A stretch of 64,000 nt of DNA from Pseudoalteromonas sp. SMS1 (GCF_021530565.1 NZ_JAKGBI010000017.1:83802-147801), one strand, 5' to 3'; counted from the stretch's first letter, positions 41,825 through 50,482 are shown. A program made the numbers and translations. The notes: generated by a model from the letters alone, not told the origin.

Positions 41825-43240
41825 TTACTTCAATTGGCTGATATCAAGCGCTTGCCAGTGTGGGAAGTGCTTGCGTACCAAAGCATTGAATTCAACTTCA
41901 AACGCGCTGAACTCACTTGGCTTAGCAGTTTCTTCAGCCAGTAACGCTTCAATCATACCGGCACCAATAGTCAGATTACTGATACGGTCAACGAGGATAA
42001 ATGAACCTGTTTCGTGGTTATTTCGATAGATATCAGCAACAATGCTCTCAGTCAGTTCAAGTGTCACGATGGCAATTTCGTTAAGCTGCAATTGTTCTGC
42101 TTGACCTTTTTCGAGGGTATTAACATCAATGGTATGATCGATATTACGTACAATGGCTGATGTATTTTTACTACCTAACTTGAAGTTATAGTTTTTACCT
42201 ACAACGAGCGGTTCTTCATGCATCCAAACTAACTTTGCTTGAATAAGGTTGGTCACCGCTGCCGTTGACTCCGCAGGAACAATGACATCACCACGGCTTA
42301 CATCAATTTCGTCGGCCAATGTAATTGTAAATGCTTGACCTGTTTGTGCTTGTTCAAGGTTGCCATCAAAAGTGACAAGCTCTTTGATCGTTGAAGATTT
42401 GCCAGATGGCAGCACTTTAATTGCTTGACCAGCACTTAGTGAACCAGAAGTCAGTGTCCCTTGGAAACCTCGGAAGTCCAGATTTGGACGTACCACATAC
42501 TGAACAGGGAAACGGGCTTCGAAGCTATGATTTGCTTCCGCGGCTGGTGAATCTTCTAATAGCTCAAGCAACGGCTTATCAGTGTAATACGGTGTATGCT
42601 CAGAGCGTGTAACAACATTATCCCCTTTAAGGGCAGACATCGGCACAAACTTGATATCAGACACATTGAGTTGCTCTGCAAACTGCAAATAGTCAGCTTT
42701 GATCTTTTCGAATACGGCTTCATCAAAATCGACGATGTCCATTTTGTTAATAGCAACAACGAACTGTTTGATGCCCAATGAGTCACAAATAAAGCTATGG
42801 CGCTTAGTTTGGATTTGCACACCATAGCGCGCATCTACGAGGATAATTGCCAGATCACTGGTCGACGCACCTGTCACCATGTTACGTGTGTACTGTTCGT
42901 GTCCAGGTGTGTCTGCGATGATGAACTTACGCTTAGCCGTTGAAAAGTAGCGATATGCTACATCAATCGTAATGCCTTGCTCACGTTCGGCTTGTAAACC
43001 ATCTACCAATAATGCAAGGTCTAGCTCTTCGCCGGCATTACCTACTTTTTCGTTGTCTTTGTGAAGTGCTGCTAACTGATCTTCGTAAATTTGGTGACTA
43101 TCGTGTAGTAGGCGTCCAATTAACGTTGATTTACCGTCATCAACACTGCCACATGTCATCATGCGCAATAGGCTTTTATCTTGCTGGCGAGATAGATACG
43201 CTTCGATACCTAATTCTCTTACTTCATTTGCTGTAGACAT
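41825..43240 (-). CDS. cysN: Sulfate adenylyltransferase subunit 1 (GTPase)
   Basis: A 471-aa EF-Tu-like GTPase that drives ATP sulfurylase (with CysD) by GTP hydrolysis. Motifs are complete: GSVDDGKSTLIGRLLHD (P-loop), EREQGITIDVAYRYF (switch I), DTPGHEQYTRNMVTGAS (switch II) and NKMDIVDF (guanine specificity). C-terminal EF-Tu-like beta domains follow. No APS kinase domain is fused, in keeping with a separate cysC. Its ATG overlaps the cysD stop as TAATG, so the two subunits are translationally coupled. Confidence 0.97.
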   Translation of the reverse strand: MSTANEVRELGIEAYLSRQQDKSLLRMMTCGSVDDGKSTLIGRLLHDSHQIYEDQLAALHKDNEKVGNAGEELDLALLVDGLQAEREQGITIDVAYRYFSTAKRKFIIADTPGHEQYTRNMVTGASTSDLAIILVDARYGVQIQTKRHSFICDSLGIKQFVVAINKMDIVDFDEAVFEKIKADYLQFAEQLNVSDIKFVPMSALKGDNVVTRSEHTPYYTDKPLLELLEDSPAAEANHSFEARFPVQYVVRPNLDFRGFQGTLTSGSLSAGQAIKVLPSGKSSTIKELVTFDGNLEQAQTGQAFTITLADEIDVSRGDVIVPAESTAAVTNLIQAKLVWMHEEPLVVGKNYNFKLGSKNTSAIVRNIDHTIDVNTLEKGQAEQLQLNEIAIVTLELTESIVADIYRNNHETGSFILVDRISNLTIGAGMIEALLAEETAKPSEFSAFEVEFNALVRKHFPHWQALDISQLK

Positions 43241-44139
43241 TAGAAATACCCCTCGCGTTTTTTCTTCTCCATCGAACCGGCTGAATCGTGATCAATCACA
43301 CGACCTTCACGCTCTGATGATGTGGATAGCAACATTTCTTCAATGATGCCTGTTAACGTATTTGCTTCTGACTCAACAGCTCCCGTAAGTGGGTAGCAGC
43401 CCAGAGTACGGAAACGGACAGACTTCATTTCTGGTACTTCACCTTCTTTAAGTGGCATACGTTCATCGTCTACCATGATTAAAGTGCCATCACGTTCAAC
43501 CACTGGACGTTTTTCTGATAAGTAAAGAGGCACAATCTCAATGTTTTCTTGGTAGATGTATTGCCAGATATCCAGCTCAGTCCAGTTTGAAAGTGGGAAT
43601 ACACGGATACTTTCGCCAGGGTTTACTTGGCTGTTATATGTGTTCCAAAGTTCTGGGCGCTGGTTTTTTGGATCCCAACGATGATGTTTATCACGGAAAG
43701 AATACACACGCTCTTTCGCACGAGACTTCTCTTCGTCACGACGTGCGCCACCGAATGCAGCATCAAAACCATATTTGTCCAATGCCTGCTTTAGGCCTTG
43801 TGTTTTCATAATGTCGGTGTGTTTTGCTGAACCGTGTGAGAACGGGCCGACACCCATGGCAATGCCTTCAGGGTTCTTATGTACAATTAGATCAAAATTA
43901 TATTCTTTCGCGAGGCGGTCGCGGAATTCGATCATCTCACGGAATTTCCAATCCGTATCTACGTGCAGTAGTGGAAAAGGAATTTTCGCAGGGTAAAATG
44001 CCTTACGTGCCAAATGCAATAACACTGAAGAGTCTTTACCAATTGAGTAAAGCATCACTGGATTGTCAAACTCTGCAGCGACTTCGCGAATAATCTTTAT
44101 ACTTTCAGCTTCAAGTTGCTGAAGGTGGGTTAAAGCCAT
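43240..44139 (-). CDS. cysD: Sulfate adenylyltransferase subunit 2
   Basis: A 299-aa subunit (E. coli CysD 302) that adenylates sulfate with ATP. The PP-loop type motif MLYSIGKDSSVLLHLARKAF and LLHVDTDWKFREMIEFRD are present, as are FDAAFGGARRDEEKSRAKERVYSFRD and RFRTLGCYPLTGAVESEA, all diagnostic of CysD. AGGACGACGAACA precedes ATG 44139. It lies between cysG (35-nt gap) and cysN (overlapping). Confidence 0.98.
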   Translation of the reverse strand: MALTHLQQLEAESIKIIREVAAEFDNPVMLYSIGKDSSVLLHLARKAFYPAKIPFPLLHVDTDWKFREMIEFRDRLAKEYNFDLIVHKNPEGIAMGVGPFSHGSAKHTDIMKTQGLKQALDKYGFDAAFGGARRDEEKSRAKERVYSFRDKHHRWDPKNQRPELWNTYNSQVNPGESIRVFPLSNWTELDIWQYIYQENIEIVPLYLSEKRPVVERDGTLIMVDDERMPLKEGEVPEMKSVRFRTLGCYPLTGAVESEANTLTGIIEEMLLSTSSEREGRVIDHDSAGSMEKKKREGYF

Positions 44140-44174
44140 TGTTCGTCGTCCTACTATTAATTAAATTAAAACGG

Positions 44175-45596
44175 TTAAGCTACTTTGGTTATTGGCTGAG
44201 CGAAGCTACTGACTTGCTCTGTTTGCCCAAACCATGCTAGTTCTTCATGCAGTGCCGCAACTTCTCCAATAATCAATAGTGCTGGAGATTTGATTTGATG
44301 TTGCTCAATCTTTGTTGCGAGTTCACTGAGTGTTCCTCTGACGACTCGTTGTGATTTTCGAGTGCCATTTTCAACTATTGCGATTGGCGTTTCTGGCGCC
44401 CTGCCATGTTCAAGCAACTTTGCTTGAATATGTGGTGATTTGATGACACCCATATAAATCGCAAGTGTCTGATTTGATTGCGCGAGGCCTCGCCAATCAA
44501 GCTCTTGGCCTTCTTTTTTACAGTGGCCAGTAACAAATTGAATTGCCTGCGCATGATCTCTGTGGGTTAACGGTATACCAGCATAAGCACTACAGCCTGC
44601 TGCGGCTGTGATACCTGGCACAATTTGATATTTCACATCATGGTTTGCCAGTATTTGAACTTCTTCTCCACCGCGGCCATAAATAAATGGGTCACCGCCT
44701 TTAATGCGGCAAACTTTTTTGCCCTGTTTGGCAAAATCCACCAACATTTGATTGGTGTCTTCTTGTTTTACACTGTGATGGCCTGCTTTTTTACCTACAC
44801 ACACAAGGTCGGCGTCACGCCTTACAAGCTCCATAATTTCATCCGACACTAAGTAGTCATAAACCACGACATCTGCTTGCTGCATTAATTGCAGGGCTTT
44901 GATTGTCAGTAATTCTGGATCACCAGGACCTGCACCAACGATATATACTTCACCTTCTGGTTGCGTCTCTTCTACCAGCATGTCATGCATTTGCTGCTCA
45001 GCACCCAGTTGATCGCCGACTTGGACTTTACTCACAACGCTGGAATCGAATACGCGTTCCCAAAATTGACGACGTTCAGAGAAACTTTTAAAACGTGCTT
45101 TTACGTGTGATCTGAAGTTACCTGCTAACCTTGCTAGTGCGCCGGTATGATGCGGGATCAAGGTTTCTAATTTTTCACGAATGCGGCGTGCCAATACCGG
45201 TGCACTTCCTGCACTTGAGATGGCAATTGTAATGGGGTCTCTGTCTACAATTGAGGGGAAGATAAACCCACATTTTGGTTGGTCATCGACCACATTGACA
45301 AATATATTTTGGTTATTTGCAGCATCGAAGACGGATTTATTAACGGCTTCATTGTCTGTTGCTGCAATAATAAGCATCATGCCGAGTACGTGATGAGTTT
45401 CAAAATACTCTTTGATCAGACTAAGCTTACCTTCTTGTGCTAATGACACAAGCTCATCGCAAAATTCGGGGGCGACGACAGTGACATGCGCGCGCGCTTT
45501 CAAAAACGCTTGGCACTTTCTCAGTGCGACATCGCCACCACCTACAACCAGTACTGGTTTGTCGTCTAACTTTGTAAATATTGGTAAGTATTGCAC
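44175..45596 (-). CDS. cysG: Siroheme synthase (multifunctional CysG)
   Basis: A 473-aa fused enzyme (E. coli CysG 457). The N-terminal precorrin-2 dehydrogenase/ferrochelatase part (about 1-210) has PVLVVGGGDVALRK and a NAD-binding AATDNEAVN; the C-terminal uroporphyrinogen-III methyltransferase (about 215-473) has VYIVGAGPGDPELLTIKAL and GDPFIYGRGGEE. It makes the siroheme needed by CysI. The start is GTG 45596 (VQYLPIFTKL, aligning with the E. coli N terminus), 9 nt after AGGGG; the longer frame from 45671 adds 25 unlikely residues. It is the first gene of the sulfate-activation operon. Confidence 0.95.
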   Translation of the reverse strand: MQYLPIFTKLDDKPVLVVGGGDVALRKCQAFLKARAHVTVVAPEFCDELVSLAQEGKLSLIKEYFETHHVLGMMLIIAATDNEAVNKSVFDAANNQNIFVNVVDDQPKCGFIFPSIVDRDPITIAISSAGSAPVLARRIREKLETLIPHHTGALARLAGNFRSHVKARFKSFSERRQFWERVFDSSVVSKVQVGDQLGAEQQMHDMLVEETQPEGEVYIVGAGPGDPELLTIKALQLMQQADVVVYDYLVSDEIMELVRRDADLVCVGKKAGHHSVKQEDTNQMLVDFAKQGKKVCRIKGGDPFIYGRGGEEVQILANHDVKYQIVPGITAAAGCSAYAGIPLTHRDHAQAIQFVTGHCKKEGQELDWRGLAQSNQTLAIYMGVIKSPHIQAKLLEHGRAPETPIAIVENGTRKSQRVVRGTLSELATKIEQHQIKSPALLIIGEVAALHEELAWFGQTEQVSSFAQPITKVA

Positions 45597-45993
45597 AACC
45601 TTTGCCCCTAATGCATAACCTTGATTCAAGCCAATGTATGTGGCTTTGTTGTTTGGCAGAATATCTTGCACAATACAGACAAAAAAATAATATTAACCCA
45701 AAATATATAACAAAAAGTTATATGCCGACTTTAATTTTGGTTTAAGGCTTATATTTCAAGGGATAGAGCGGAATATGCCCCCATATTAGCAACTTATAGC
45801 AATTGGTTATGAGATATAATTGAATTGGATTCCACACACACGTCAGTATCGTTGCGTTCAAAGAGTGCAGTAAGCGGATAATTGTCCTGTAGGGTAGGCG
45901 TCGGATCCATTCTACTGGCAGTGTAACTACACAGGAAATTTGAACGCACCAAGACACTTTGTTCTGAGAGAGTTGGCGCGTTAAGGAGATTGA
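45597..45993. promoter_or_regulatory. Divergent control region between cysG and deoC
   Basis: ATATAAC and GTTATAT around AAAAA (45705-45723) form a perfect dyad about 110 nt upstream of cysG, fitting the T-N11-A pattern of LysR-type regulators. Toward deoC, TATAAT at 45815-45820 is a -10-like box. Downstream, GCGTTCAAA (45854-45862) and TTTGAACGC (45939-45947) are 9-bp inverted repeats that enclose 76 nt, so the deoC leader may fold. AAGGAG lies just before the deoC ATG. Confidence 0.45.
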
Positions 45994-46752
45994 ATGAGCT
46001 CAACTGAAGTCAATTTGCCCAATGAAGCAAGGCGTGTACTCGGGTTAATGGATCTGACGTCATTGAATGACCATGATAACGAAGAAAGTATCATGGCAAT
46101 GTTAGATGAAATAGACGCGGCATTAGGATTGCCTGCTGCTGTCTGCGTATACCCACAGTTTGTCGCGTTATGTAAGGCCAGCCTTGTCGAACGAGGCTTT
46201 AATCACGTTAAAGTTGCCACTGTCACTAACTTTCCATCTGGCAAGGAACCGTTGGAAAAGGTACTAGCACAAACGCGCCAAGCGATTGCTGATGGGGCGG
46301 ATGAAATCGACTTAGTGATGCCGTACAACCAAGTTATGGCGGGCGACCCAGATACACCTTGGCAATATGTTCGTTCGAGCAAAGATGTGTGCGGTCAACA
46401 TGCAAAGTTAAAAGTGATTATTGAAAGCGGCATGTTAGGCTCTGATGAGTTGATTGCACAGGCGAGTGATATCGCAATTTTAGCTGGCGCTGACTTTATT
46501 AAAACCAGCACGGGTAAAGTCACTGTGAATGCCACGCTTGCGGCGACTCAAGTAATGTTGTCACGAATTAAAATTAATAATAAACCTGTAGGCTTTAAAG
46601 CTGCCGGGGGCGTGAAAACTGTATCCGAAGCGTTACCCTATTTGGAGTACGCTGCCCAATTAATGGGATCTGATTGGATCAATGCAGATAACTTTCGCTT
46701 TGGTGCTTCGAGCCTCCTTACCGATGTAAAGGCAATCATAGCAAAGTCATGA
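45994..46752 (+). CDS. deoC: Deoxyribose-phosphate aldolase
   Basis: A 252-aa class I aldolase (E. coli DeoC 259) that splits 2-deoxyribose-5-phosphate into glyceraldehyde-3-phosphate and acetaldehyde. The Schiff-base lysine lies in DFIKTSTGK (Lys170). MDLTSLNDHD, TVTNFPSGKEPLEKV and ADEIDLVMPYNQVMAGD are other family segments, and GFKAAGGVKT is the phosphate site. AAGGAGATTGA precedes ATG 45994. No deoA, deoB or deoD lies next to it, so it is not in the E. coli-type deo operon here. Confidence 0.96.
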   Translation: MSSTEVNLPNEARRVLGLMDLTSLNDHDNEESIMAMLDEIDAALGLPAAVCVYPQFVALCKASLVERGFNHVKVATVTNFPSGKEPLEKVLAQTRQAIADGADEIDLVMPYNQVMAGDPDTPWQYVRSSKDVCGQHAKLKVIIESGMLGSDELIAQASDIAILAGADFIKTSTGKVTVNATLAATQVMLSRIKINNKPVGFKAAGGVKTVSEALPYLEYAAQLMGSDWINADNFRFGASSLLTDVKAIIAKS

Positions 46753-46762
46753 GCGCATCAAG

Positions 46763-46784
46763 GGGAGTGGCGAGCGCGACTCCC
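46763..46784 (+). terminator. GC-rich hairpin after deoC
   Basis: GGGAGT and ACTCCC pair around a GC-rich 10-nt loop, 12 nt after the deoC stop. No T run follows, so it is a weak or factor-dependent terminator. Confidence 0.4.
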
Positions 46785-46797
46785 TCTCTAGATATCA

Positions 46798-47589
46798 TTA
46801 GTCAGGTTTGCTGAAGTCAAAAAGCTGTTGAGCCGATTGGCCATTATAATAGTCAAAAGCGACCTGTACTCGCCACGGCTTCTCACATTCAAAAAGTGGT
46901 GCCAAATTAATCGTGAGCTGATAATTGAGTTCGGAATACAGCTTATCCGCTGGTTGTTGCTCATTATCTTGTGAAGGCTTAACCCAGCGCTGATACCTGT
47001 TTGCGGGGCAAGGTATATTTTGCTCTGACGCTAGGAGAGAGAGCCTGACAGACTGTAAATGTTCATCCGTTTCTGGCTGCCAGCTAAAGGTTAACTGGTT
47101 GCTGTTTAATGTTATCGCTTTAATGTCTTGCTCGTTACTGGGATAAATAAACTCGACAAATTTTGGCAGCGTCAACGTACCAAATGAAGTTGCAGAATCA
47201 TTTCTAGATAGTGTGATTTCAAAATTTGGCTCAGATGGTAAATCGTCAGGTAATTCAGTGGAGATTGCGCAGCAATGCTGAGGAGTGGCACCTAAGTTTG
47301 TAGTGGGCTTGTTTGAAAAAGGATAGCGCTCACCACTGGCCGCAACAAGCTGTAAGCTATCATTGCCCGTTAACTTGACTAACTTCCCATCTTCGTCAGA
47401 GAGTGTCACTGTGCCATCCAGTGCCGTTTTTATGTGAGGTGTGTGTTGATTGCTTAAAAATTGCGTAAGCAGAAAGTCTTGTTCTGATAAAGAGGTCGTC
47501 GATAGCGCTTCCACTTTATCAGAATCTTTACTTTCACAGCCTAAAATCACGAGGGCGCTGGCTGCTATAATATATTTCTTCATCATCAT
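46798..47589 (-). CDS. Putative lipoprotein of unknown function
   Basis: A 263-aa protein with a lipoprotein signal (MMMKKYIIAASALVILGC, Cys18). The mature part looks like beta-sandwich modules: QDIKAITLNSNQLTFSWQPETDEHLQSVRLSLLASEQ resembles a fibronectin-type strand pattern, and the paired CC in PQHCCAIS plus later single cysteines (IPCPAN, FECEKPW) could form disulfides. I do not recognise a family. GGAATTTGA precedes the first of three ATGs. It converges on deoC and faces the tRNA-Trp promoter region. Confidence 0.72.
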   Translation of the reverse strand: MMMKKYIIAASALVILGCESKDSDKVEALSTTSLSEQDFLLTQFLSNQHTPHIKTALDGTVTLSDEDGKLVKLTGNDSLQLVAASGERYPFSNKPTTNLGATPQHCCAISTELPDDLPSEPNFEITLSRNDSATSFGTLTLPKFVEFIYPSNEQDIKAITLNSNQLTFSWQPETDEHLQSVRLSLLASEQNIPCPANRYQRWVKPSQDNEQQPADKLYSELNYQLTINLAPLFECEKPWRVQVAFDYYNGQSAQQLFDFSKPD

Positions 47590-48001
47590 TCAAATTCCAT
47601 TGATTGTTATTATCTATTCCAAAAGTTGCGCATTGGCAATACAGGTTAATATTTCTTGAGACACCTTGAAGTTTAGTATCTGGGCCCAACATAGAAGTTT
47701 AATATTATGATGTGGAGGGTGCGAATTTGCACTCAACGGCATAAGTAGCTGTTTATTTGTGCATATACATGTCCTTCAACTTTGGGTGTTTCTCATGATA
47801 CAAAGTGTACCTTCCTGGGTCTTTGTTGCAATAATAAACACTTGTTATGCGGTTATAATTTAGCGAACAAAATAAGAAATAGCTGGCGTTATAGGGGTTG
47901 TCTATTTCACTTGCAATGACAAAAGCTGGGAAAATAATGCGATGTATAACTTTTACACTTGTTTTCAGTTTGTTCGTCAGTATAATGGGCATCCACTTTG
48001 C
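47590..48001 (+). promoter_or_regulatory. Region upstream of tRNA-Trp with its promoter
   Basis: The last part carries TTGTTT (47959-47964) and a perfect TATAAT (47981-47986), 16 nt apart, which places the start site a few bases before the tRNA. This would drive tRNA-Trp and probably secE-nusG. The remaining ~350 nt show no supported gene and no strong structure. Confidence 0.65.
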
Positions 48002-48078
48002 AGGGGCGTAGTTCCAATTGGTAGAACAGCGGTCTCCAAAACCGATGGTTGCGGGTTCGAGTCCTGCCGCCCCTGCCA
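48002..48078 (+). tRNA. tRNA-Trp (anticodon CCA)
   Basis: AGGGGCG and CGCCCCT form a 7-bp acceptor stem with G73 and an encoded CCA end. The D arm (GTTC...GAAC), the CTCCAAA anticodon loop with CCA at 48036-48038 and the GCGGGTTCGAGTCCTGC T arm are all visible. The outermost anticodon-stem pair is G-A rather than a Watson-Crick pair. Its position before secE is usual in this group. Confidence 0.98.
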
Positions 48079-48202
48079 CTCAAATTTTTTAGTCCAAATC
48101 TAAAATAATGTGTTTTCTTGTCGCTTATTTATAAATTTGGATTTAATGGATTAACCCTGTCAGTGACAGGGTTGTTGTGTCTGTATTTAAGGTAAAACAA
48201 TT

Positions 48203-48580
48203 ATGAGCACTAATGTTGAAAACCCGTCTAGCTCGATGGACACGGTAAAATGGCTAGTTGCAGTTGTACTACTCACTGGCGCAGTAGTTGGTAACTACAT
48301 GTATGCAGATATGTCTGCATTGGTACGCGCTATAGGCGTTGTGGTTGCAGTTGGTGCTGCTTTAGGCATTGCCGCAACAACCGAAAAAGGACGTACTTTT
48401 ATTGCTTTTGCAAAAGAATCTCGTATTGAGGTCCGTAAAGTTGTCTGGCCTACGCGTCAAGAAGCAACGCATACTACAATTATCGTGATGGCAGCAACAG
48501 TAGTGATGGCACTTATCCTTTGGGGATTAGATGGCTTGCTATTCCGTGCTGTTGGCTTTTTAACTGGATTGGAGATCTGA
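48203..48580 (+). CDS. secE: Preprotein translocase subunit SecE
   Basis: A 125-aa three-helix inner-membrane protein, like E. coli SecE (127). Two N-terminal helices (about 14-32 and 39-58) precede the essential conserved segment FAKESRIEVRKVVWPTRQEATHTT and a third helix (IIVMAATVVMALILWGLDGLLF). With SecY and SecG it forms the protein-conducting channel. AAGG precedes ATG 48203 by about 10 nt. It is 4 nt upstream of nusG. Confidence 0.97.
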   Translation: MSTNVENPSSSMDTVKWLVAVVLLTGAVVGNYMYADMSALVRAIGVVVAVGAALGIAATTEKGRTFIAFAKESRIEVRKVVWPTRQEATHTTIIVMAATVVMALILWGLDGLLFRAVGFLTGLEI

Positions 48581-48584
48581 TCCC

Positions 48585-49142
48585 ATGTCGGATGAGAACA
48601 AAGAAAAGAAATTACGTTGGTACGTAATTCAAGCGTTTTCTGGTTTTGAAAAGCGCGTTGCTCAAACTATTATCGAGCATATTAAAATTGAAGGCTTAGA
48701 AGAAGACTTCGGTGAAGTACTAGTACCTACAGAAGAAGTTGTAGAGATGCGCGCTGGTCAAAAGCGCAAATCTGAGCGTAAATTCTTCCCAGGCTATGTG
48801 CTTGTTCAAATGGTGATGAACGATGCAACTTGGCACTTGGTGAATAGTACACCACGTGTTATGGGCTTTGTTGGCGGTACTTCTGATCGTCCTGCACCTA
48901 TCAGTCAGCGTGAAGCTGATCGTATTCTTAACCGTCTACAAGAGAATGCTGAAGCGCCTAAGCCAGCAACGTTGTTTGAGCCGGGTGAAGTGGTTCGTGT
49001 TATTGATGGTCCATTCGCAGATTTCAACGGTGTTGTTGAAGAAGTGGACTACGAAAAGAGTCGCTTAAAAGTATCTGTACTTATATTTGGTCGTTCAACA
49101 CCAGTTGATCTTGAGTTCGGTCAGGTCGAGCAAGATACTTAA
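48585..49142 (+). CDS. nusG: Transcription antitermination factor NusG
   Basis: A 185-aa factor (E. coli 181). The NGN domain (about 8-120) begins RWYVIQAFSGFEKRVAQTI and contains RKFFPGYVLVQM and PRVMGFVGG. The KOW domain (about 130-185) reads FEPGEVVRVIDGPFADFNGVVEEVDYEKSRLKVSVLIFGRSTPVDLEFGQVE. It binds RNA polymerase, Rho and ribosomal protein S10. GGAG inside the secE end serves as binding site. A perfect 17-bp-stem terminator follows. Confidence 0.98.
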   Translation: MSDENKEKKLRWYVIQAFSGFEKRVAQTIIEHIKIEGLEEDFGEVLVPTEEVVEMRAGQKRKSERKFFPGYVLVQMVMNDATWHLVNSTPRVMGFVGGTSDRPAPISQREADRILNRLQENAEAPKPATLFEPGEVVRVIDGPFADFNGVVEEVDYEKSRLKVSVLIFGRSTPVDLEFGQVEQDT

Positions 49143-49178
49143 TTTGCAGTATTTTTATACTATTGCAAAAAATAATTG

Positions 49179-49217
49179 AAAAAGGCCGCTGATTAAACTA
49201 TAATCAGCGGCCTTTTT
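49179..49217 (+). terminator. Terminator after nusG
   Basis: The 17-bp perfect stem (arms 49179-49195 and 49201-49217, GGCCGCTGATTA core) with a 5-nt loop ends in TTTTT. It separates secE-nusG from the rplK transcript. Confidence 0.95.
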
Positions 49218-49261
49218 GTAGGTAGTGAAATACTGCCGAGAAAAGTAAGAATTTTTTAATC

Positions 49262-49308
49262 GGGAAGCCGTTTGAGTACGCGTCCTCGCGCGCACAAGGC
49301 TAAGACCC
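49262..49308 (+). promoter_or_regulatory. Candidate L1-binding leader structure before rplK
   Basis: GGG (49262-49264) pairs with CCC (49306-49308) and AGCC (49266-49269) with GGCT (49298-49301), leaving an asymmetric A versus AAGA internal loop. It lies just upstream of rplK, where L1 is known to repress the rplKA mRNA in gammaproteobacteria. The assignment is an inference. Confidence 0.35.
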
Positions 49309-49328
49309 ATCTAACGAGGTTATTTAAC

Positions 49329-49757
49329 ATGGCTAAAAAAGTTGAAGCTCTAATCAAGCTACAAGTTGCTGCTGGTATGGCTAACCCTAGTCCTCCAGTA
49401 GGTCCTGCACTAGGTCAACACGGTGTAAACATCATGGAATTCTGTAAAGCGTTCAACGCACGTACAGAGTCTATCGAAAAAGGTGCACCAGTTCCTGTAA
49501 TCATTTCTGTTTACAACGACCGTTCATTCACTTTCGACATGAAAACTCCGCCAGCTTCTTACTTGCTTAAGAAAGCTGCTGGTATCAAGTCTGGTTCTGG
49601 CCGTCCTAACACTGAAAAAGTGGGTACTGTAACACGTGCTCAACTAGAAGAGATTGTTGAGACAAAACGTCCAGATCTTACTGCTGCTGATATGGACGCA
49701 GCTGTACGCACGATTGCAGGTTCTGCACGTGCAATGGGCTTGAACGTAGAGGGGTAA
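49329..49757 (+). CDS. rplK: 50S ribosomal protein L11
   Basis: A 142-aa protein, the length of E. coli L11. It starts MAKKVEALIKLQVAAGMANPSPPVGPALGQHGVNIMEFC, with the proline-rich element for EF-G stimulation, and ends with VRTIAGSARAMGLNVEG, the RNA-binding C-terminal domain. It forms the GTPase-associated centre with 23S rRNA. ATG 49329 follows AACGAGG; the 5'-extended frame from 49272 is not used. Followed by rplA after 6 nt. Confidence 0.98.
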   Translation: MAKKVEALIKLQVAAGMANPSPPVGPALGQHGVNIMEFCKAFNARTESIEKGAPVPVIISVYNDRSFTFDMKTPPASYLLKKAAGIKSGSGRPNTEKVGTVTRAQLEEIVETKRPDLTAADMDAAVRTIAGSARAMGLNVEG

Positions 49758-49763
49758 TTGAGA

Positions 49764-50468
49764 ATGGCTAAATTAACTAAACGTATGCGTACTATCCGCG
49801 AAAAAGTGGAAGTAACTAAAGAATACGACATCAACGAAGCTGTTGCTCTTCTTAAAGAACTAGCTACTGCTAAGTTTGTTGAAAGTGTAGACGTTGCTGT
49901 AAACCTTGGCATCGATGCTCGTAAATCAGACCAAAACGTACGTGGTGCAACTGTACTACCTCACGGTACTGGTCGTGAAGTTCGCGTTGCAGTGTTCACT
50001 CAAGGTGCTAACGCTGACGCTGCTAAAGAAGCAGGTGCTGACTTAGTAGGTATGGAAGAGCTTGCTGAGCAGGTTAAGAAAGGCGAAATGAACTTTGACG
50101 TTGTTGTTGCTTCTCCGGATGCAATGCGCGTTGTTGGTCAACTAGGTCAAATCCTAGGTCCACGTGGTCTTATGCCTAACCCTAAAACTGGTACTGTAAC
50201 ACCTAACGTTGCAGAAGCAGTTAAAAACGCGAAAGCTGGTCAGGTTCGTTACCGTAACGACAAGAACGGTATCATCCACACGACAATCGGTAAGGTTGAC
50301 TTTGACGCTAACCAGCTTCAAGAAAACCTTGAAGCACTTATCGTTGCGCTTAAGAAAGCTAAGCCTTCTCAAGCGAAAGGTACTTACTTGAAGAAAGTAA
50401 GCATCTCAACGACGATGGGCGCGGGTGTTGCTGTAGACCAAGCTACTCTAAACACGCAAGTAGCGTAA
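49764..50468 (+). CDS. rplA: 50S ribosomal protein L1
   Basis: A 234-aa protein matching E. coli L1 in length (234). MAKLTKRMRTIREKV starts it; the signature GPRGLMPNPKTGTVT and the FDVVVASPDAMRVVGQLGQILGP segment are intact. It forms the L1 stalk and in related bacteria represses its own mRNA. ATG 49764 was chosen over an upstream in-frame TTG. Downstream is the rplJ promoter and L10 leader. Confidence 0.98.
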   Translation: MAKLTKRMRTIREKVEVTKEYDINEAVALLKELATAKFVESVDVAVNLGIDARKSDQNVRGATVLPHGTGREVRVAVFTQGANADAAKEAGADLVGMEELAEQVKKGEMNFDVVVASPDAMRVVGQLGQILGPRGLMPNPKTGTVTPNVAEAVKNAKAGQVRYRNDKNGIIHTTIGKVDFDANQLQENLEALIVALKKAKPSQAKGTYLKKVSISTTMGAGVAVDQATLNTQVA

Positions 50469-50482
50469 TTTAGATTTTAGCG

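Noticed and set aside
45742..45957. 71-codon leftward frame upstream of cysG
   Set aside because: Lies in the divergent control region; no binding site and no coding-like composition.
47753..48079. 108-codon leftward frame covering tRNA-Trp, beginning MAGAAGLEPATIGFG
   Set aside because: Its N terminus is the antisense of the tRNA. This type of frame is a well-known spurious annotation over tRNA genes.
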